Shown: positions 24,010-35,958 of the stretch, piece after piece
How positions within the stretch are numbered: position 1 is the first letter of the stretch
Layout: each line of letters begins with the position of its first letter
Assembly (NCBI GenBank): GCA_013397865.1
Contig: VZTI01003795.1
Coordinates: 186,001 to 250,000 of the forward strand
DNA length: 64,000 nt
Reading direction: 5' to 3'
Source of the DNA: Struthidea cinerea
Lineage: Eukaryota > Chordata > Aves > Passeriformes > Corcoracidae
Position numbers and translations under genes: made by a program
Notes under the pieces: generated by a model
What the model saw: the letters and a program-made list of their open reading frames with translations, nothing else
The model's database searches: none
Told to the model about the DNA's origin: nothing

Positions 24010-24284
24010 TGACACAGCATTCCCAGTGCCCATGGAGGGACAGGGCTGTGACACAGCATTCCCAGTGCCCGTGGAGAGACAGGGCTGTGACACAGCATTC
24101 CCAGTGCCCATGGGAGGAATGGGGCCATGACACAGCATTCCCAGTGCCCATGGAGGGACAGAGCCATAGCAGAGCATTCCCAGTGCCCATGGAGGGACAG
24201 GGCTGTGACACAGCATTCCCGGTGCCCATGGAGGGACAGGGCCGTGACACAGCATTCCCAGTGCCCATGGGAGGGACAGAGATG
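24010..24284. repeat. 39-bp minisatellite, 7 copies
   Basis: The unit is TGACACAGCATTCCCAGTGC followed by CCATGGAGGGACAGGGCTG, with units starting at 24010, 24049, 24088, 24128, 24167, 24206 and 24245. Units 3 and 7 carry one extra base (40 bp), which shifts the frame. Because 39 is a multiple of three, crossing frames on both strands read as 13-residue repeats of up to 197 codons. These are artefacts. Confidence 0.95.
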
Positions 24285-27200
24285 CTTTTCTGTCCAGGGG
24301 GAGGTTCTTCCTGGTCCTCCCTGGGATTTATTCACCCATTGGGCAGGTCTGTTTGGAGAGCTGAGCGTGTGGCTGGTTACTCATCCCTCAATCCCAGTGC
24401 TGTGTTTGCATTCCTATTCCCAGGTGCCCATCACTTGACAGATTTCCAAGAGATTTTTTCTCGTTTGGTCATTACAGGGAATTCTTTTGGCACAGTTCCC
24501 TCCAGGTGTTGGTGGGACTTGTGCTTTTGGTGTGAACGTGGCCAAACCAGGACACAAAGTGAGCAGAAAGCAAATGCAAACCCAATCCTGCATTTATCCT
24601 AATTCACATTTATCCTAACTCACATTTCAGCTGTCCCTCTGCCACCAGTGGATGGAAATGGGAGGGAACTGGTTTGTTCTCGTGTGGTGGCCCTGCCACA
24701 ATGGGGACACACCTCGTGAGCCACCTCTGAGCTCAGGCACCCAAAGCAGGGGGATGTTGTCTAAGCAGAGCTGAGCTGAGCTTTAAAGCAGATGCTGGGA
24801 GCCTGGGATGCCTCTGCCTCACAGCTGGGAGAGAAGAAGGATATGAAATTATGGGTATTTCACTATTGTTATCTGCAGCAGCACAGCCATGCTCGCTGCT
24901 GTCAGAGCGCTGCAGCGGGAGGAAAGCCTTTTGAATTATTAATTCCTGAGGGCTAATTAATAGGAAGGATGCTGGGAAAGTCAGCAAGCAGAAGTTCAAA
25001 GCCTGCATGTCTGTAGCTGTGAACAGCCATAACCTGGCCTGGGATTTCGGGCAGCCAATGACACCCTTTGACGTCGCCCCCACATCCAAACAATGCTCAA
25101 ATAACGACACAAACACACCAACCTGGCACTGCAGAGCCTTTGTTAGCAGCAGGAGACAACTGAAAGAATTTGATTTATAATTGATTACCAAAACAAAAAA
25201 AAGAGAAATAAAACAAAAGCTTCTTGCCAGCTGTTGCCTCTCCCTGAGCCAATTCAGTGCACGATACAGAGCAGATTGCCCAGGGTGGATTTCTGATTTC
25301 AGACTTGTCCTTTTTCTGCCATGTGCAGCTGAAATCCAACTGAAGATGTTGTTTCCACGAGGCAAGGATGTTGCTGCAGTTCTCTGCTGCAGTTATTCCC
25401 TTTTGAACCTGCTGGTTCTCTGCCTCCCAGAGCAGCGCTCACCCCGCCCATGCCGTGTCCTGCCTGCCGCATCCCCTCGCTGCTGGCCCTGCACCTCGCC
25501 CCAGTGAGGGATGGACTGATGGGATCCCCATTCCCACAGTTCCCAACATCCCTCTGCAAGCCCTGAGAGGGACAAATGCAGAGCAGCTGCCAACTGGCCT
25601 CACTTTTGGAGGGCTGACATCCAGTTGGCATCCAGCGGGTTCCTCGCGCTGGAAGAGGAAGCGAACTCCCTGCTGCAATTACCCTCCAATTTCTGCTGTT
25701 TACCCCAGGAATAAACTCATTGCTGCTGTAAAACCCCCCTCCCACGGGGTCCAGGAGGAAAGCATGGAAGGCAGGAATGTCAGCCAGCTGGTCAGTGGCC
25801 AAATAACTGGCCAGTGGCCAACTGGCATCCCATGTTTTACTCTCAGTGGAGGAAGGCTCGCCGGCCTGGCTGCAGATCACCTGCCTGGCATTTCCTCCTG
25901 TTTATCCTACAAAAACCCCAAATGTCACACCCCAAATTGGTGTTTCCTTGGTGGCCTGGCAGAAATGTGGTAACCAGGACTGTTCTTCATTCTCCCACTG
26001 AATAAAGTCAATTTATTTGAGAGTAGGAGCGGGGCCTGAAAGGGAAATGCCAGCAAGCTGGAGAAGGGTTGGATCATTCCCATGGGGACGCACAGGGGAC
26101 ATCTCTCAGTGACTCAGCCCAAAATGTCACCTGCCACTGTATATCTCGAGTCTTTTTCCTTCTTCTTTTGTATTTGCTTGCAGGGAGCACGGCAGGGGAT
26201 GGTCCCAGCCGCGGGTGCGTGCTGGGCAGGCTGGGGGCTCACCAGCCAAACAGAAAAATTCTTGAAGTTCTTCATCCCTGCCTTGGATTTGCTGCCGCTG
26301 ATTGTCTCTGAATCCTTTTGGGAAGGGGCAGGCTGGTTGGTGAGCCCAGCTGGGAGCAGAATCCCGCACCCCTCCCAGATTTCCAGCAGTTTTACATCCC
26401 GAGCAGGGCAGCCAGCCTGCACGGAGCCAGTCCACCTCTGGAGGAGGATCCTGAGGGCTGTCTCTTAATTGCAATGCACTCCATAATCACTCCTCTATTC
26501 CTGCCTTTCTAAATTCTGCTCGCAGTGTCAAAGCCAATTTTGGGCATGGCAGTAAATACCGTTTGTTTTTCCCTCTCAGCGTTGTTATCCCAGCCAGGAG
26601 GAGTGACAAGGGTGAGTCACCGTGGCATTTGGCAAAACATCCCGGGAAAAGTGTTTTTTCTGAAAGGCTGAGGAACCTTGACCCAGGAGAGGTGACAGGA
26701 TCCTTCAGAGCCTCTCAAAGCTCGTAGGAATGGAATATTCCAGCAGGAGTGGACAGTGATAAGCAGCAGAAAGCAGCTCACTCCGGGGCTGTGGAGTGCT
26801 CCACTCCGGCCTGGCAGATGTTAGCAGCTGTATCGAGTTGCAGGCCTGACTTTTCCTCTTTTTCCATGAGGAATGAGGCTTAGCACAGCAGCTCCGGTCC
26901 CCACGCTCAGCCCCTGCTCCAGTCCCTGTGTCCCTGGCCCCATTTGTCCCCCGTGTCTGGGACAGCAAAGGACACACGGAGGGTGCCTGCGGGCAGCAGA
27001 GTTGCTCCTGATCCGTGGGAAGGATGCAGCAGGGCTGCCCCGGGTTAGGGGCGAGCTGGAGAGGGCTCTGTGTAAAACAACGTGGAAAAGTGCAAGGATT
27101 TACCAATTCGGTGTTTCCACAGAGAATTTCAGGCCTTCATCATCAGCCCTTCAGAGCTGGGATGGTTGGTGAGGGAAGCAAAGGAGGGGAAGGCAAAGCC

Positions 27201-27618
27201 ACAGCTCCTAAACCCTCATCCTGCGCGTGCACCCGCTCCAGGTAACCCCAGCACATCATGGACAGGGACACAGAATCCTTGAAACTGGGAAAAGGTAATT
27301 AGGAAAAAAAAAATAATTTAAAAAAATCCTAATTTCCCAACCTAATTGACCCTACAAATGCCTCTGCCTCCTTGTCTCGCTTGTTCTCAAAGCTTGCAAA
27401 CACCTCCACCTGATGCTTTTTCTTCATCAGATGTCTGTGTTCCACTCAGCCCCCCCCAGGACCCGTGTGCAGGACCGGGAAGGGTAATAGCAAACAGATT
27501 ACACACTTAGAAATAGACTAAGCACAATTAGGCCTCACATTCCTCTCACTCCTATAAATAACTCTCAGTTTCCTCTCTGTGTCTGCAAATTTCATTAGAA
27601 TGATGGAAAGAAAAGAAA
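24285..27618. other. Unique sequence, no gene seen
   Basis: A minus-strand frame of 210 codons (24733-25365) and one of 193 codons (25299-25880) overlap plus-strand frames and show no domain. The stretch 24940-25200 is repeat-free and AT-rich, with TTATTAATTCC, GGGCTAATTAATAGG and a TGACGTCG (CRE-like) word, so it is a weak candidate regulatory element. At 27299-27344 an A-rich segment is flanked by AATTAGGA and TCCTAATT, an 8-bp inverted repeat. Confidence 0.4.
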
Positions 27619-27665
27619 AATACACACACACACTCCCCCACACCCCCTCACTTACACTCACACGC
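27619..27665. repeat. CA/CCCCA-rich low-complexity tract
   Basis: ACACACACAC followed by CCCCCACACCCCCTCA and ACTCACACG. Imperfect. Confidence 0.8.
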
Positions 27666-28331
27666 CCCAAGCTCGCTTTTCTTGCAAAGCCCAGAGTTGA
27701 TCTCTCAATCAAAGGCTTTGTTCAGCCTGGGGGAGGAAGGGGGGAGTTAAACCCACACCCCCACCAAGCCTTGGGCCACGTGTTCCTGGCCATGAAGGGG
27801 AAAATTTTCTGCAGATGGCTGAGGAATTCACCTGCAAGAAACAACAGAGAGGAAAAAAATCCCCCCCTTTGCCGGGCTGTGAGTGCAACCTGCAGCTGTG
27901 GGGTTTTGGGGCATCTTCACCTCTTCTCGTCCTTGATCCCAGCAAAAGGGTGGGTGCTATTCCCAGGGCAAAGCCATCCCTCCAACACCTCCAGAGTGTG
28001 TCCTCTTCAAGATCTCTGCCTGGGTGTGAGCGTTCCCAGTGCTGGGATTCAGGTGTGAATTTCAACAAGGGAAGATGGAAAACTGAGAGGATCCTAAAGA
28101 CAGTGAAACTGGGGGTTTCATTCTCTATAAAGGACGCAACTGTTCACTGAACATTCAAGGTCTGCAGGTCTTCATCATCTTCCCTTCCCTCTGTGGAGAC
28201 CCCCCAGGTAACCTCTAAGTGCAGGTAAATACAGGCTGCAGTTGCAGGGGGGACAAAATTCTTCAGCCCATGGGACCTCAGTTAAGTTATTAAGGAAAAA
28301 AAGAGATTCTTATTAACTGCAGCGAGAGCAG
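27666..28331. other. Unique sequence, no gene seen
   Basis: Mixed composition with C-rich patches and short frames only. Confidence 0.4.
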
Positions 28332-28355
28332 AAAAAAAAAAAAGGGAAAAAAAAA
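28332..28355 (+). repeat. A-rich tract
   Basis: Two A runs (12 and 9) separated by GGG. Confidence 0.9.
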
Positions 28356-28720
28356 GGTCAGGCTCAGACAGGAGTGTAAAACCCCTTGGAAACCTGCTGT
28401 GGTCAACACTGTGATTGAACTTATAAAAGTTGGAGGTGTTTCCCTGGCTCTCAGGGCTGGACTGGCTGCTTTGTCCAGGATAGCTTCAGATAAGGCAAAA
28501 TCTGAGGTGCAAGGCAGCCTGGGCAAATGGAGCTCTGGCACCTGGAAATGTGAGAATGTGGGAACTCAGGGGATATGTCCCATGAAAGGGCACCTGCAAC
28601 TCTGCACCGACAGAAATGTTAATTGTTAGTGGCTCTTGTAATGTTTGGCAAGAGAGAATTGGAGAGTTACACCCGGAAAAAGCTCTCGAAAGACAAAATC
28701 GGTGTTTCTGCTGGGAATCT
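28356..28720. other. Unassigned sequence left of a repeat
   Basis: No frame of interest. It lies between an A-rich tract and the repeat that starts at 28721, and could be an old unrecognised element, but I cannot match it to a family. Confidence 0.3.
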
Positions 28721-28963
28721 GTGCCAGGGCCTCCCCACCCTCCCAGGGAAGGTGGAAGAAAGAAAGGGGACAGGAGGACCTGGCTGTGGGGGACAGCAGG
28801 ACACAGATAGGACGACACACCCTGGCAGTTTCCCACCACTGAGTCCATGAGTTGCACATCCTGGTCACCACTAAAACCTCTCCTGGGATGTTGCTCCCAC
28901 AGCAATGAGCAGATGCCCAAAGTGAGATCTGAGCTGGCCCTGGCTGAGTGTTGGATCCGTGGT
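28721..28963 (-). mobile_element. Unrecognised repeat, copy 1, joined to a CR1-like end
   Basis: This segment is alignable to 47527-47765 almost end to end, with an estimated identity near 90 per cent by eye and one gap of about ten bases. It begins at CTGTGCCAGGGCCTCCCCAC, which is CR1 3'-UTR sequence in minus orientation, and continues through AGGACCTGGCTGTGGGGGAC and GCAATGAGCAGATGCCCAAA to GTGTTGGATCCGTGG. The second part is not canonical CR1 as I know it. Here the CR1 tail beyond CTGGCACAG is missing. Confidence 0.7.
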
Positions 28964-29689
28964 TCCAAAGCCAGGAAGTTTCCCAGCTCTAGGAGAGAAT
29001 GTCAGCTCCAGTTCCCGACAGGGTGAATTCTGCTGCTCACTTGTTTCCCGGACCTCCAAACCCCGCTGTCCCTCGTGGTGCAGAACACATCTTCAGCCTC
29101 TCCTGTGGCTACAACAGATCCTTATTCATTCACCTGATTCCCACTTTGGCTGGATAAAGGGGATATTTTTCCTTCATCTTCCCTGTTCGTTCGTGCGCTC
29201 GGGAACGTTCCCATCTTTTCCACCCAGGGCAAATTGAATTTCCAAAGCCCAACGCCACTATCAGCATTAAATCTTCCCTGACATAGATCCACTTTATTGC
29301 ATTTTATTAGAACACATTGGTTCTCCACTGAAACCCTGAAAAAGCCTCTCCCTGGGAAAATCAGTATTTTTCAAGAAACCAAAATTCTGTTTTGAGGAGG
29401 CCGGAACAAATGGTGGCAGAGTCTTGTTTTATGGGATATAAGCAGAAGGATATTTTCACTAAACGTGAGAAGATGCACAAGACATCAAAAGTGAATTTTT
29501 CACATGGTGATTGTGGGTCCACAATAGGTCATATCCAAAATAAGACTAGAAAGGCATTTCAGGCCACCAAATCCATGTGGGTGCTGTGGTCCGTGGCTCC
29601 AGGGGGATATTCCCTATGAAGGGATCTAGAGTTTCAGAGCAGTTTGGGCTCCACTGAAGCCACGGATGACTGGCATTTCAGTCACCTAC
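28964..29689. other. Unique sequence, no gene seen
   Basis: A 75-codon lysine-rich plus-strand frame at 29392-29619 has no recognised domain. No repeat identified. Confidence 0.35.
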
Positions 29690-29808
29690 TTAAATTAATA
29701 AGTATGAAATTAATAAATTAATGTTTATTTAAAGTTTATAAAAGTTTGTACCATTTTTAATATAAAACTTAATAAATTTATTAAAATGTACTAATAAATT
29801 TTAGAAGG
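29690..29808. repeat. AT-rich low-complexity segment
   Basis: Almost entirely A and T with repeated TTAATAAATT and TTTATAAAAGTTT words. It may be a decayed tandem repeat. Confidence 0.7.
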
Positions 29809-32274
29809 CTGATGGGCTTCTTTACTCACTCTTTCCTCATGGGGCTGGGATGGGGCCACGCCAAGGTCTATTGAACGTGGTCGCACTCTCAGGCTGGTCC
29901 ATGTCATGTGAGGGCAGAACATCCTCAGCAACAGCAACCGAAACACCAAAAAGAGTTTTGGCAAAGATTTTAAACTCAGGTTTGGGTCTTAGTTCTTATC
30001 CATTCCTGCTCAGCACCTAAGAGTGTAAAGGCATGGAAAAGCTGCTTTATAGAGGAAGGGAAAGCATCCTTTGTTGTTTGAGTTTGTCCTGAAGAGCCTC
30101 AGTAAAACCCGCTCCTTCTGACGTTCCACAGCGCAGCCGAAATTTGTATTTCCCATTCCACGAGGCAGCCCTAAAGACAGGGAATTCTGCGATGACTTTT
30201 CTCCTCTAGAAAGCCACCAACAGGAATGTGAAATAAAACTGTGTCCTCGAGAACGCGCCCACTTCACAGAAATGAAGAAGCAGAGTGGCCTGAATCATTT
30301 ACTGAGCTCTGGTGGCCACAAAAACTTCGTATTTACATGTGGGGAAAGGGCCGGTCAAAGGTCCCAACTCCTGCTGACAACTTCTGGGAGCGTTTTTCCC
30401 TTTGCCTGTTTTCGGGAAGCACAAAATGGGAAAAACAGCCGAGAGCTGGGAAACACAGGACCATTTTTCCTAGAAAAAGGTGAATTGCTGTTGTGAAGGA
30501 TGAAATCCCTGTCACCAAACTGTGCCATCATCATGGTCCCTGCTCTGGGGCATCCCCTGTGTGTGACACACGGTGTGGTCGCTGTCACCTCCCACGAGGA
30601 CGATGTTGGAGCTTACGGACACTTTCGGAACACAAAACACTTCCTTGTGAAGTCTTTAAGCTGCCTCTGCCTGGAGCACTGCAATCAAAACAAAGGAAAG
30701 TAATACTTTTGTTTCACTAATCTTCTGTAGACTTGGTAAAATATATAATAGCTTCCATTAAGCCCGAGTTAGTTAATTACTAGGTAGGAAATCCAATATC
30801 TTCTCAGGGTTATTTTCCAGTTGTCATTTTGCAAGAGAATTTTTTGCTTTGACGTCATTGCGAGACAAAAAACACTCTGTGGACAAAAGAAACCACAAAT
30901 CGGGGGAAAAATACATCAATATTGTTTTTCTTATAGCCTGCCACTCATTGGGTGGAATTTTGTGCAATATCGTGATCCTGCCTCTGGCAAAGCTCCGTTT
31001 TCAACCCAAATGTGTGCAATAATAGGAGACGGCTCACAGAACCATTCCTGGAAAACCTTTGCAGATCTTGCAGGTCCTTTCAGGGCTGCCTTCAGGTGCT
31101 GAGCAAGGCCTCAAGGATCACTCCGCACCGAGGAAAAAATAAAAATATACGTGGACATTTTCATGTTGGAATTCAGCACCAGCTTTTAATTAATTTTCCA
31201 TGAATTCCGTTGCATCCCCACACAGGTGTAAATCAGTCCCACGACCTGCTTTGGTTAACAAGGATATTGCCATTACCAGGATGCCATCCTTGGAACAGAG
31301 AGGTAATTATGCTCATTACTATTAATCTGATCACCCACTGCATTTGTTTTCCTGGTTCCGCAGGAGCTGAATTAAAATGCAAACTGACTTAAACAAGATT
31401 TCTAATCTGATTAATTACTATCCAACTTATTTACATACAAAGCCAAAAAAGCACCTATCAAACCAAAAAACCTGGCCATTTGTCCTGCATGGTTGTGTGG
31501 AAGTGCTGACTGCAAAAGTTCCTACAAAAAAATCCCACATTCTGTTGGATTCTGCAAGGCTGAGGTGGAAGTTAAAAATAATTTAATGTTTGGGGGGTTT
31601 TCTCCTCTGGAATTTTGTTTTGGAAGAGAACCTGAGGGAAAAAATTCTGACAATGTCAAAATATTCTGTTTTGACTATTTGAGAACAAAATGTTTAGAGT
31701 TTCCTTTTCGAGATGGATTTTGTTTTGGATTTTTTGGTTTTGTTATATTTTTTCACAATAAATACATTATATTGTATTATAGAAGGAAAAGTTCGAGAGC
31801 CATAATGCAAAAAAAAATATTTTATCTACAGAAAACATTTTCTGGATTCTTCCTGTGGAAACTGTGACTTTGGAGCTTTGCACAGACTCCGGTTTGTAAC
31901 AAAGGGCTGGAGGCTGCGTTGGCCTTCAAGGGATAACCTGGCCTCGTCTTTCATAGTCCTGCTGAAGGACCCATCAGATCCATTTTTATCAGACCTCCAG
32001 CTTGGATTCAAAGCTCCAGGTGCTGTTTTATGAAAGGTAAATTGATGGAGAGTGGCACATTTTCTTCCCGCCCTTTTCCCACCAGATTCCTCCAGACTTA
32101 CAGGCGACGAAGACAAATGGTGAAGAAATAAACCAAGTTTATGGACTTGTCCCCATCCCATTGTGATGGGATCCTTCACCACCCTGTCAGACATTTGTGA
32201 CACAGGTCAAGGAGATGGGAATTCCCTCCCAAGGAGACCCGTTACAATTAGAACAACTTTTCAAGGGCATTAAT
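29809..32274. other. Unique sequence, no gene seen
   Basis: Alternates between GC-moderate DNA and AT-rich, T-rich stretches (31590-31850). Homeodomain-type words occur near 30770 (GTTAGTTAATTACTAGG) and 31185 (TTTTAATTAATTTTCC). Open frames overlap on both strands and look like chance. Confidence 0.4.
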
Positions 32275-32480
32275 AGGATCATGGAATGGTTTGGGTTGGA
32301 AGAGACCTCAAAATTCATCCCATTCCACCCCCTGCCATGGGCAGGGACAACTCCCACTGTCCCAGGGTGCTCCAAGCCCCATCCAGGCTGGCCTTGGACA
32401 CTGCCAGGGATCCAGGGGCAGCCACAGCTTCTCTGGGCACCCTGTGCCAGGAACACACCACCCTCACAGGGAAGAAAAAA
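32275..32480 (-). mobile_element. CR1 LINE 3' end fragment, young-looking
   Basis: The tail starts with ATCATGGAATGGTTTGGGTT and GGAAGAGACC and continues through CCTGCCATGGGCAGGGACAA, GGCCTTGGACACTGCCAGGG and GGGCACCCTGTGCCAGG to a CACCACCCTCACAGGGAAGA word. The sense strand is minus and the copy is 5' truncated. It keeps the canonical CR1 sequence after the CAGG word, unlike the copy at 47352. Confidence 0.95.
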
Positions 32481-33507
32481 CTTTAATCTCGTTCCCTTTG
32501 CCTTCTCATTGCTCCTTATTTAAAGGGTTGAATGCCTCCTTTGGACCTGCTCCCTCTGGCAAACAAAATACCAGCACTCCCTGGGCTGAAAGAAGATGTG
32601 TGATATTAATAAAATTATTTTCCAAGTGAAATTTAAGCCTGAAAAAAACCCCAAACCCCAACAAGGTTTGTCCATGGAGGGGAAAATTTGTTTGCCATAA
32701 TCCGCTTTGCTTCTCCCTGTTGTGGTGGCTGCTGGGAGGAGTCTGGGAGGAAGGAAAGAAGCTCCTGAGCTGAAAATTTATAGTCTGAAGGCATAAAGAT
32801 GGAGGCAGCTTATTTTTAAACTCTTGTTGAATAATTAAATTGATAATGGGGCGTGACCTCACTCCTGCTGCCATCTCCCAGCTGGATCCTCGCCTTGACC
32901 AGTGATGCCAACAGAGACCTGGAGCCTGCAGGTCCCACCCTGGGGGATGCTGCAGGTCCTGCCCATGCCTGGATGGAATATGGGAATCTGGCAGCTTTTT
33001 GCTGCAATCTGTGGTTGTGATTCCCAGCCCTGCCAGCAGTGCCGGGAATCAAACCACAGCCTTTATTGTAATCCGATAAAACCTTAACAACCTCTCCTCC
33101 TCCCCGATGGCAAATTAAGGGCCTCGTTTACTCTGCAGTGGCCGCCTTGGCCTTTTGTTTAAGCCTCAGCAAAGAGCCAGGCAGGAGCAGGGAGGGAACA
33201 CGGATCCCAGATTCCCCCATTCGGCCGCGCGGCTTTGAAGGGCACAAACAAAAATGCGATCTTCCTGATCTATCCCATTTCCAAGGGGCACTTTGGCACC
33301 TGGCTGGAGCACCTTGGAGCTGGAAGCAGGGCCAGCTGCGGGGCTGCAGCGGGACCTTCTCTGCAGCCCTCTCCAAGTTTCCCTGTTTTATTTCTTGGAA
33401 ATGCAATCAACTCCGAATCTTAGATTTCTCCCATCCTGGCAGGAGCGAGCTTGAGCTGTGGATGCTGAAAAGCTTTGGTAGAGAAATCTTTCGGCTTTTC
33501 TGCAGCG
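32481..33507. other. Unique sequence, no gene seen
   Basis: GC-moderate. Overlapping frames of up to 125 codons on both strands have no recognised domain. Confidence 0.4.
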
Positions 33508-33537
33508 TTCTGTGAGAACTCTGCAGTTCTCACAGAA
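33508..33537. other. Perfect 13-bp inverted repeat at the LTR start
   Basis: TTCTGTGAGAACT (33508-33520) and AGTTCTCACAGAA (33525-33537) are exact complements around a 4-nt loop CTGC. The first three bases lie outside the proposed LTR border at 33511, inside the target-site sequence. Confidence 0.85.
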
Positions 33538-33800
33538 GCTATGAAAACACTGCTATGGGTTTTGTAAACTCACTCCTTATCTTGCACCTGGGTTTGTTAT
33601 GCAGGATTGTTGTGGTTCTGGCCTTCTGATAGTTTGGAATAAGTGTCTTAGAGCTTGACCAATCCCCTCAAGGGGTGGATGGCCGAGCACCCAACTGTCT
33701 GATGCCATTCAACACACTCTTTGCGAACCCTGTTATAAAAGAATGATTATAATTAATTAAACTGCTGCTGCTTTCTTCCTGAACTTGTCGTGCCATTACT
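33511..33800 (+). mobile_element. Solo LTR related to family A (diverged, shorter)
   Basis: This LTR of about 290 bp starts TGTGAGAACT. It carries the CCAAT-containing core at 33659-33687, which matches the family A core in 28 of 29 positions. The core is followed by an AACACACT(C/T)T(T/C)TGCGA word, a TATA-like TTATAAAAG and an ATTAAA polyadenylation-type signal in AATTAATTAAACTGC. A 5-bp CGTTC lies on each side (33506-33510 and 33801-33805) as a possible target duplication. The 3' end does not show a clean CA, so that border is uncertain. No viral genes are nearby. Confidence 0.75.
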
Positions 33801-33805
33801 CGTTC

Positions 33806-34101
33806 ACTGGAAACCTTCCAGTGAAACTTCCAGCTGTGCTGGTTCTTCCCCTGTGGAATCCTCCCAGGGCAAAGCGCTGTCCCCTCGGATGGAGCCGTGA
33901 GGATGCTGATAACTCCCAGCACTAATTCCAGGGATCCCTCTCTTTATGGGACACAGGTGGGCTCCCCAGGACGCTGCTGCTCCCCAGCTCCCTCTGCAGA
34001 GAGAGTTTCCATAGCTCCGGGGTAGCTGATGAACTTCCTTCTTGTTTTTGGGAGACAGCTGAGCCCCTGCACCCCACACCCGCAGCTCATCCCCCTGCTG
34101 G
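33806..34101. other. Unique sequence, no gene seen
   Basis: GC-moderate flank between the LTR and a tandem repeat. Confidence 0.4.
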
Positions 34102-34212
34102 GGGTTCATCCCTCAACCCCACTTCCCTGACCCAGTCCTGAGGGTTCATTCCTCAACCCCACATCCCTGACCCAGTCCTGAGGGTTCATCCATCAGCCCC
34201 TCATCCCTGAAC
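34102..34212. repeat. 40-bp tandem repeat, about 2.8 copies
   Basis: Units start at 34102, 34142 and 34182 with GGGTTCATCC or GGGTTCATTC, each followed by CTCAACCCCA-type sequence and CCTGACCCAGTCCTGA. The third is partial and diverged. Confidence 0.9.
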
Positions 34213-35958
34213 CCCTCAACCTGTTCAAGGCCATCGCCCACCTCCGGGGAATCCCTTTTTTTCGGGATTGCCTCATTCACCTCAGAGTTTGGGGTTGCCT
34301 TTGCAGCACCCCTCTGTTAAACCCTCTGCTGCAGCCTTGTTGCTGTGATGGGACTGAATCCTGAGAGGAAATATTTGGGAATTGTTATTTTGGGCTGATT
34401 TATTCAGCTCTGTGGTCTCGAGAGCTGCCCCAGAGCTGCCACCTCTGTGTAGCTGCATCAGGATCTGGGGAGGGTTTGCCACATTCTGCATCTCTTTGAA
34501 TCATTCCATAAATAGGTGTCAACCCCCTCACAGCTGTAATGAGAAAGGAAAAATATGTTTCAACAATGTTTTTTCTTCTTTATCGATTATTTTAATATAT
34601 TTTTCCTCAAAAATACAAAACAATCAAAAAAAAACCCCATTGACAAAAAAAAGGCACAATAGTTTTAAACAGTTCATGGAAAAGACATTAAATTATCAGT
34701 TCCTTCAGGCTGGTAAATAATAGGGAATTATAATTTGAGTTTTGTGCCCAAGAAGCCATAATTTTAATCTGTTTAAGGGAGTCCTGAGCACCTTCCTTTT
34801 CCAAGAGCATTTCTGAAAGTCAGGCCTGAGAGAGGTCAGCCTGGATTTCCCAAACTGAAGAAATCTGAATCAGAAATCAGCTTAAATGGCTGGTCTGAAA
34901 CGCCTCAGGCACCTTCCCTGCTTCTCTTCTTATTTCCCGGAGCACAAACTCGAGTGGAGCTCATTATCTGCCTTAATCACCCATAGAATCCCAGAATCCT
35001 TTTAAAAGGCAGAACCAGCAAACAAAAGCAGCTGGAAAGAAGAAGATTTCGGGCATCATAAAATGCTGAAAGTACCAATGGTTTTCAATAAAGCCACCTT
35101 GATTTAGGATTTCTCTTTCAGAAAACGTCACATCCTGATTAGTCCTGGGATATATTAAAAAAAAAAACCCAAGACAAAACAAGCCCAAACAACCAATCTT
35201 GAAGGTATTTTTGTCAAACATTTCCATTCTTTTTCCAGAGGAAATGGTTGATTTTATAACTGCAGATGCCTCTTCGTGAGCTGTTCAAGAAAAATCCCAA
35301 GATTTTTCCATTCATTAGCCAATCCAGGCTCACCCTTGCATCCACAGAAAGGTGTTGCCATCACAAAACTGGCCCACGGTGTTTACGTTTTTATGACGTT
35401 CTCATAATTAGCAACTTTCTTCGCTGTCCCTCTGGTGACTAATTAAAAAGCAGCTGATCCTCGATGGAAACTTTAGGAACATCCTGTTTTGACAGTATTC
35501 TGCTGCTGTGGCCCATTTTTTCTGCTTTTCATTAAAACTGAGGGTAGTTCTACAAAAATCAGCTCGTTATTGTGTGGTGCTTATGAGTTCTGGTGTTGTC
35601 ATGTTCTGTGTGACACCCTAATGTCACCTGCAGCCCTCTGATGTCACAGCTGCACTCAGGACACCTTTGTCCCTGGAAAGGAATAATAGATTATCCAGGA
35701 GTGGAAAATACGGCTCTGAGGATGCCACCCACCCGGCAGACTGGCTAAAATAATAGCAAGAAAAGGGTATTTTTTGGTATCCCCTCATTTGGGGGGATTA
35801 ATGTGACACAAAAATGTTTCCTCCATAGAGGTGCCTCTCGTTTTCCAAGCCTGGAGGCTCCAGCAGACACCCCAGTCCTGCCTGATGTCAAGAACCCAAA
35901 TATCTCATGGGTTTCCAGTGATGTGGGACCAGCCTGCTCCCTCACCTCATATCCATGG
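34213..35958. other. Unique sequence, no gene seen
   Basis: AT-rich from 34540 to 34760 and around 35160, where short A runs occur. A weak ATAGAATCCCAGAATCC word at 34984 recalls a CR1 tail, but the rest does not follow. No exon recognised. Confidence 0.4.

Noticed and set aside
24009..24602. 197-codon plus-strand and matching minus-strand frames with 13-residue repeats
   Set aside because: They follow the 39-bp minisatellite. A one-base insertion in two units shifts the repeat between frames.
24733..25365. 210-codon minus-strand frame
   Set aside because: Hydrophobic runs come from AT-rich DNA. No domain or start context.
34984..35003. Possible CR1 tail
   Set aside because: Only ATAGAATCCCAGAATCC resembles CR1. 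The following bases do not.
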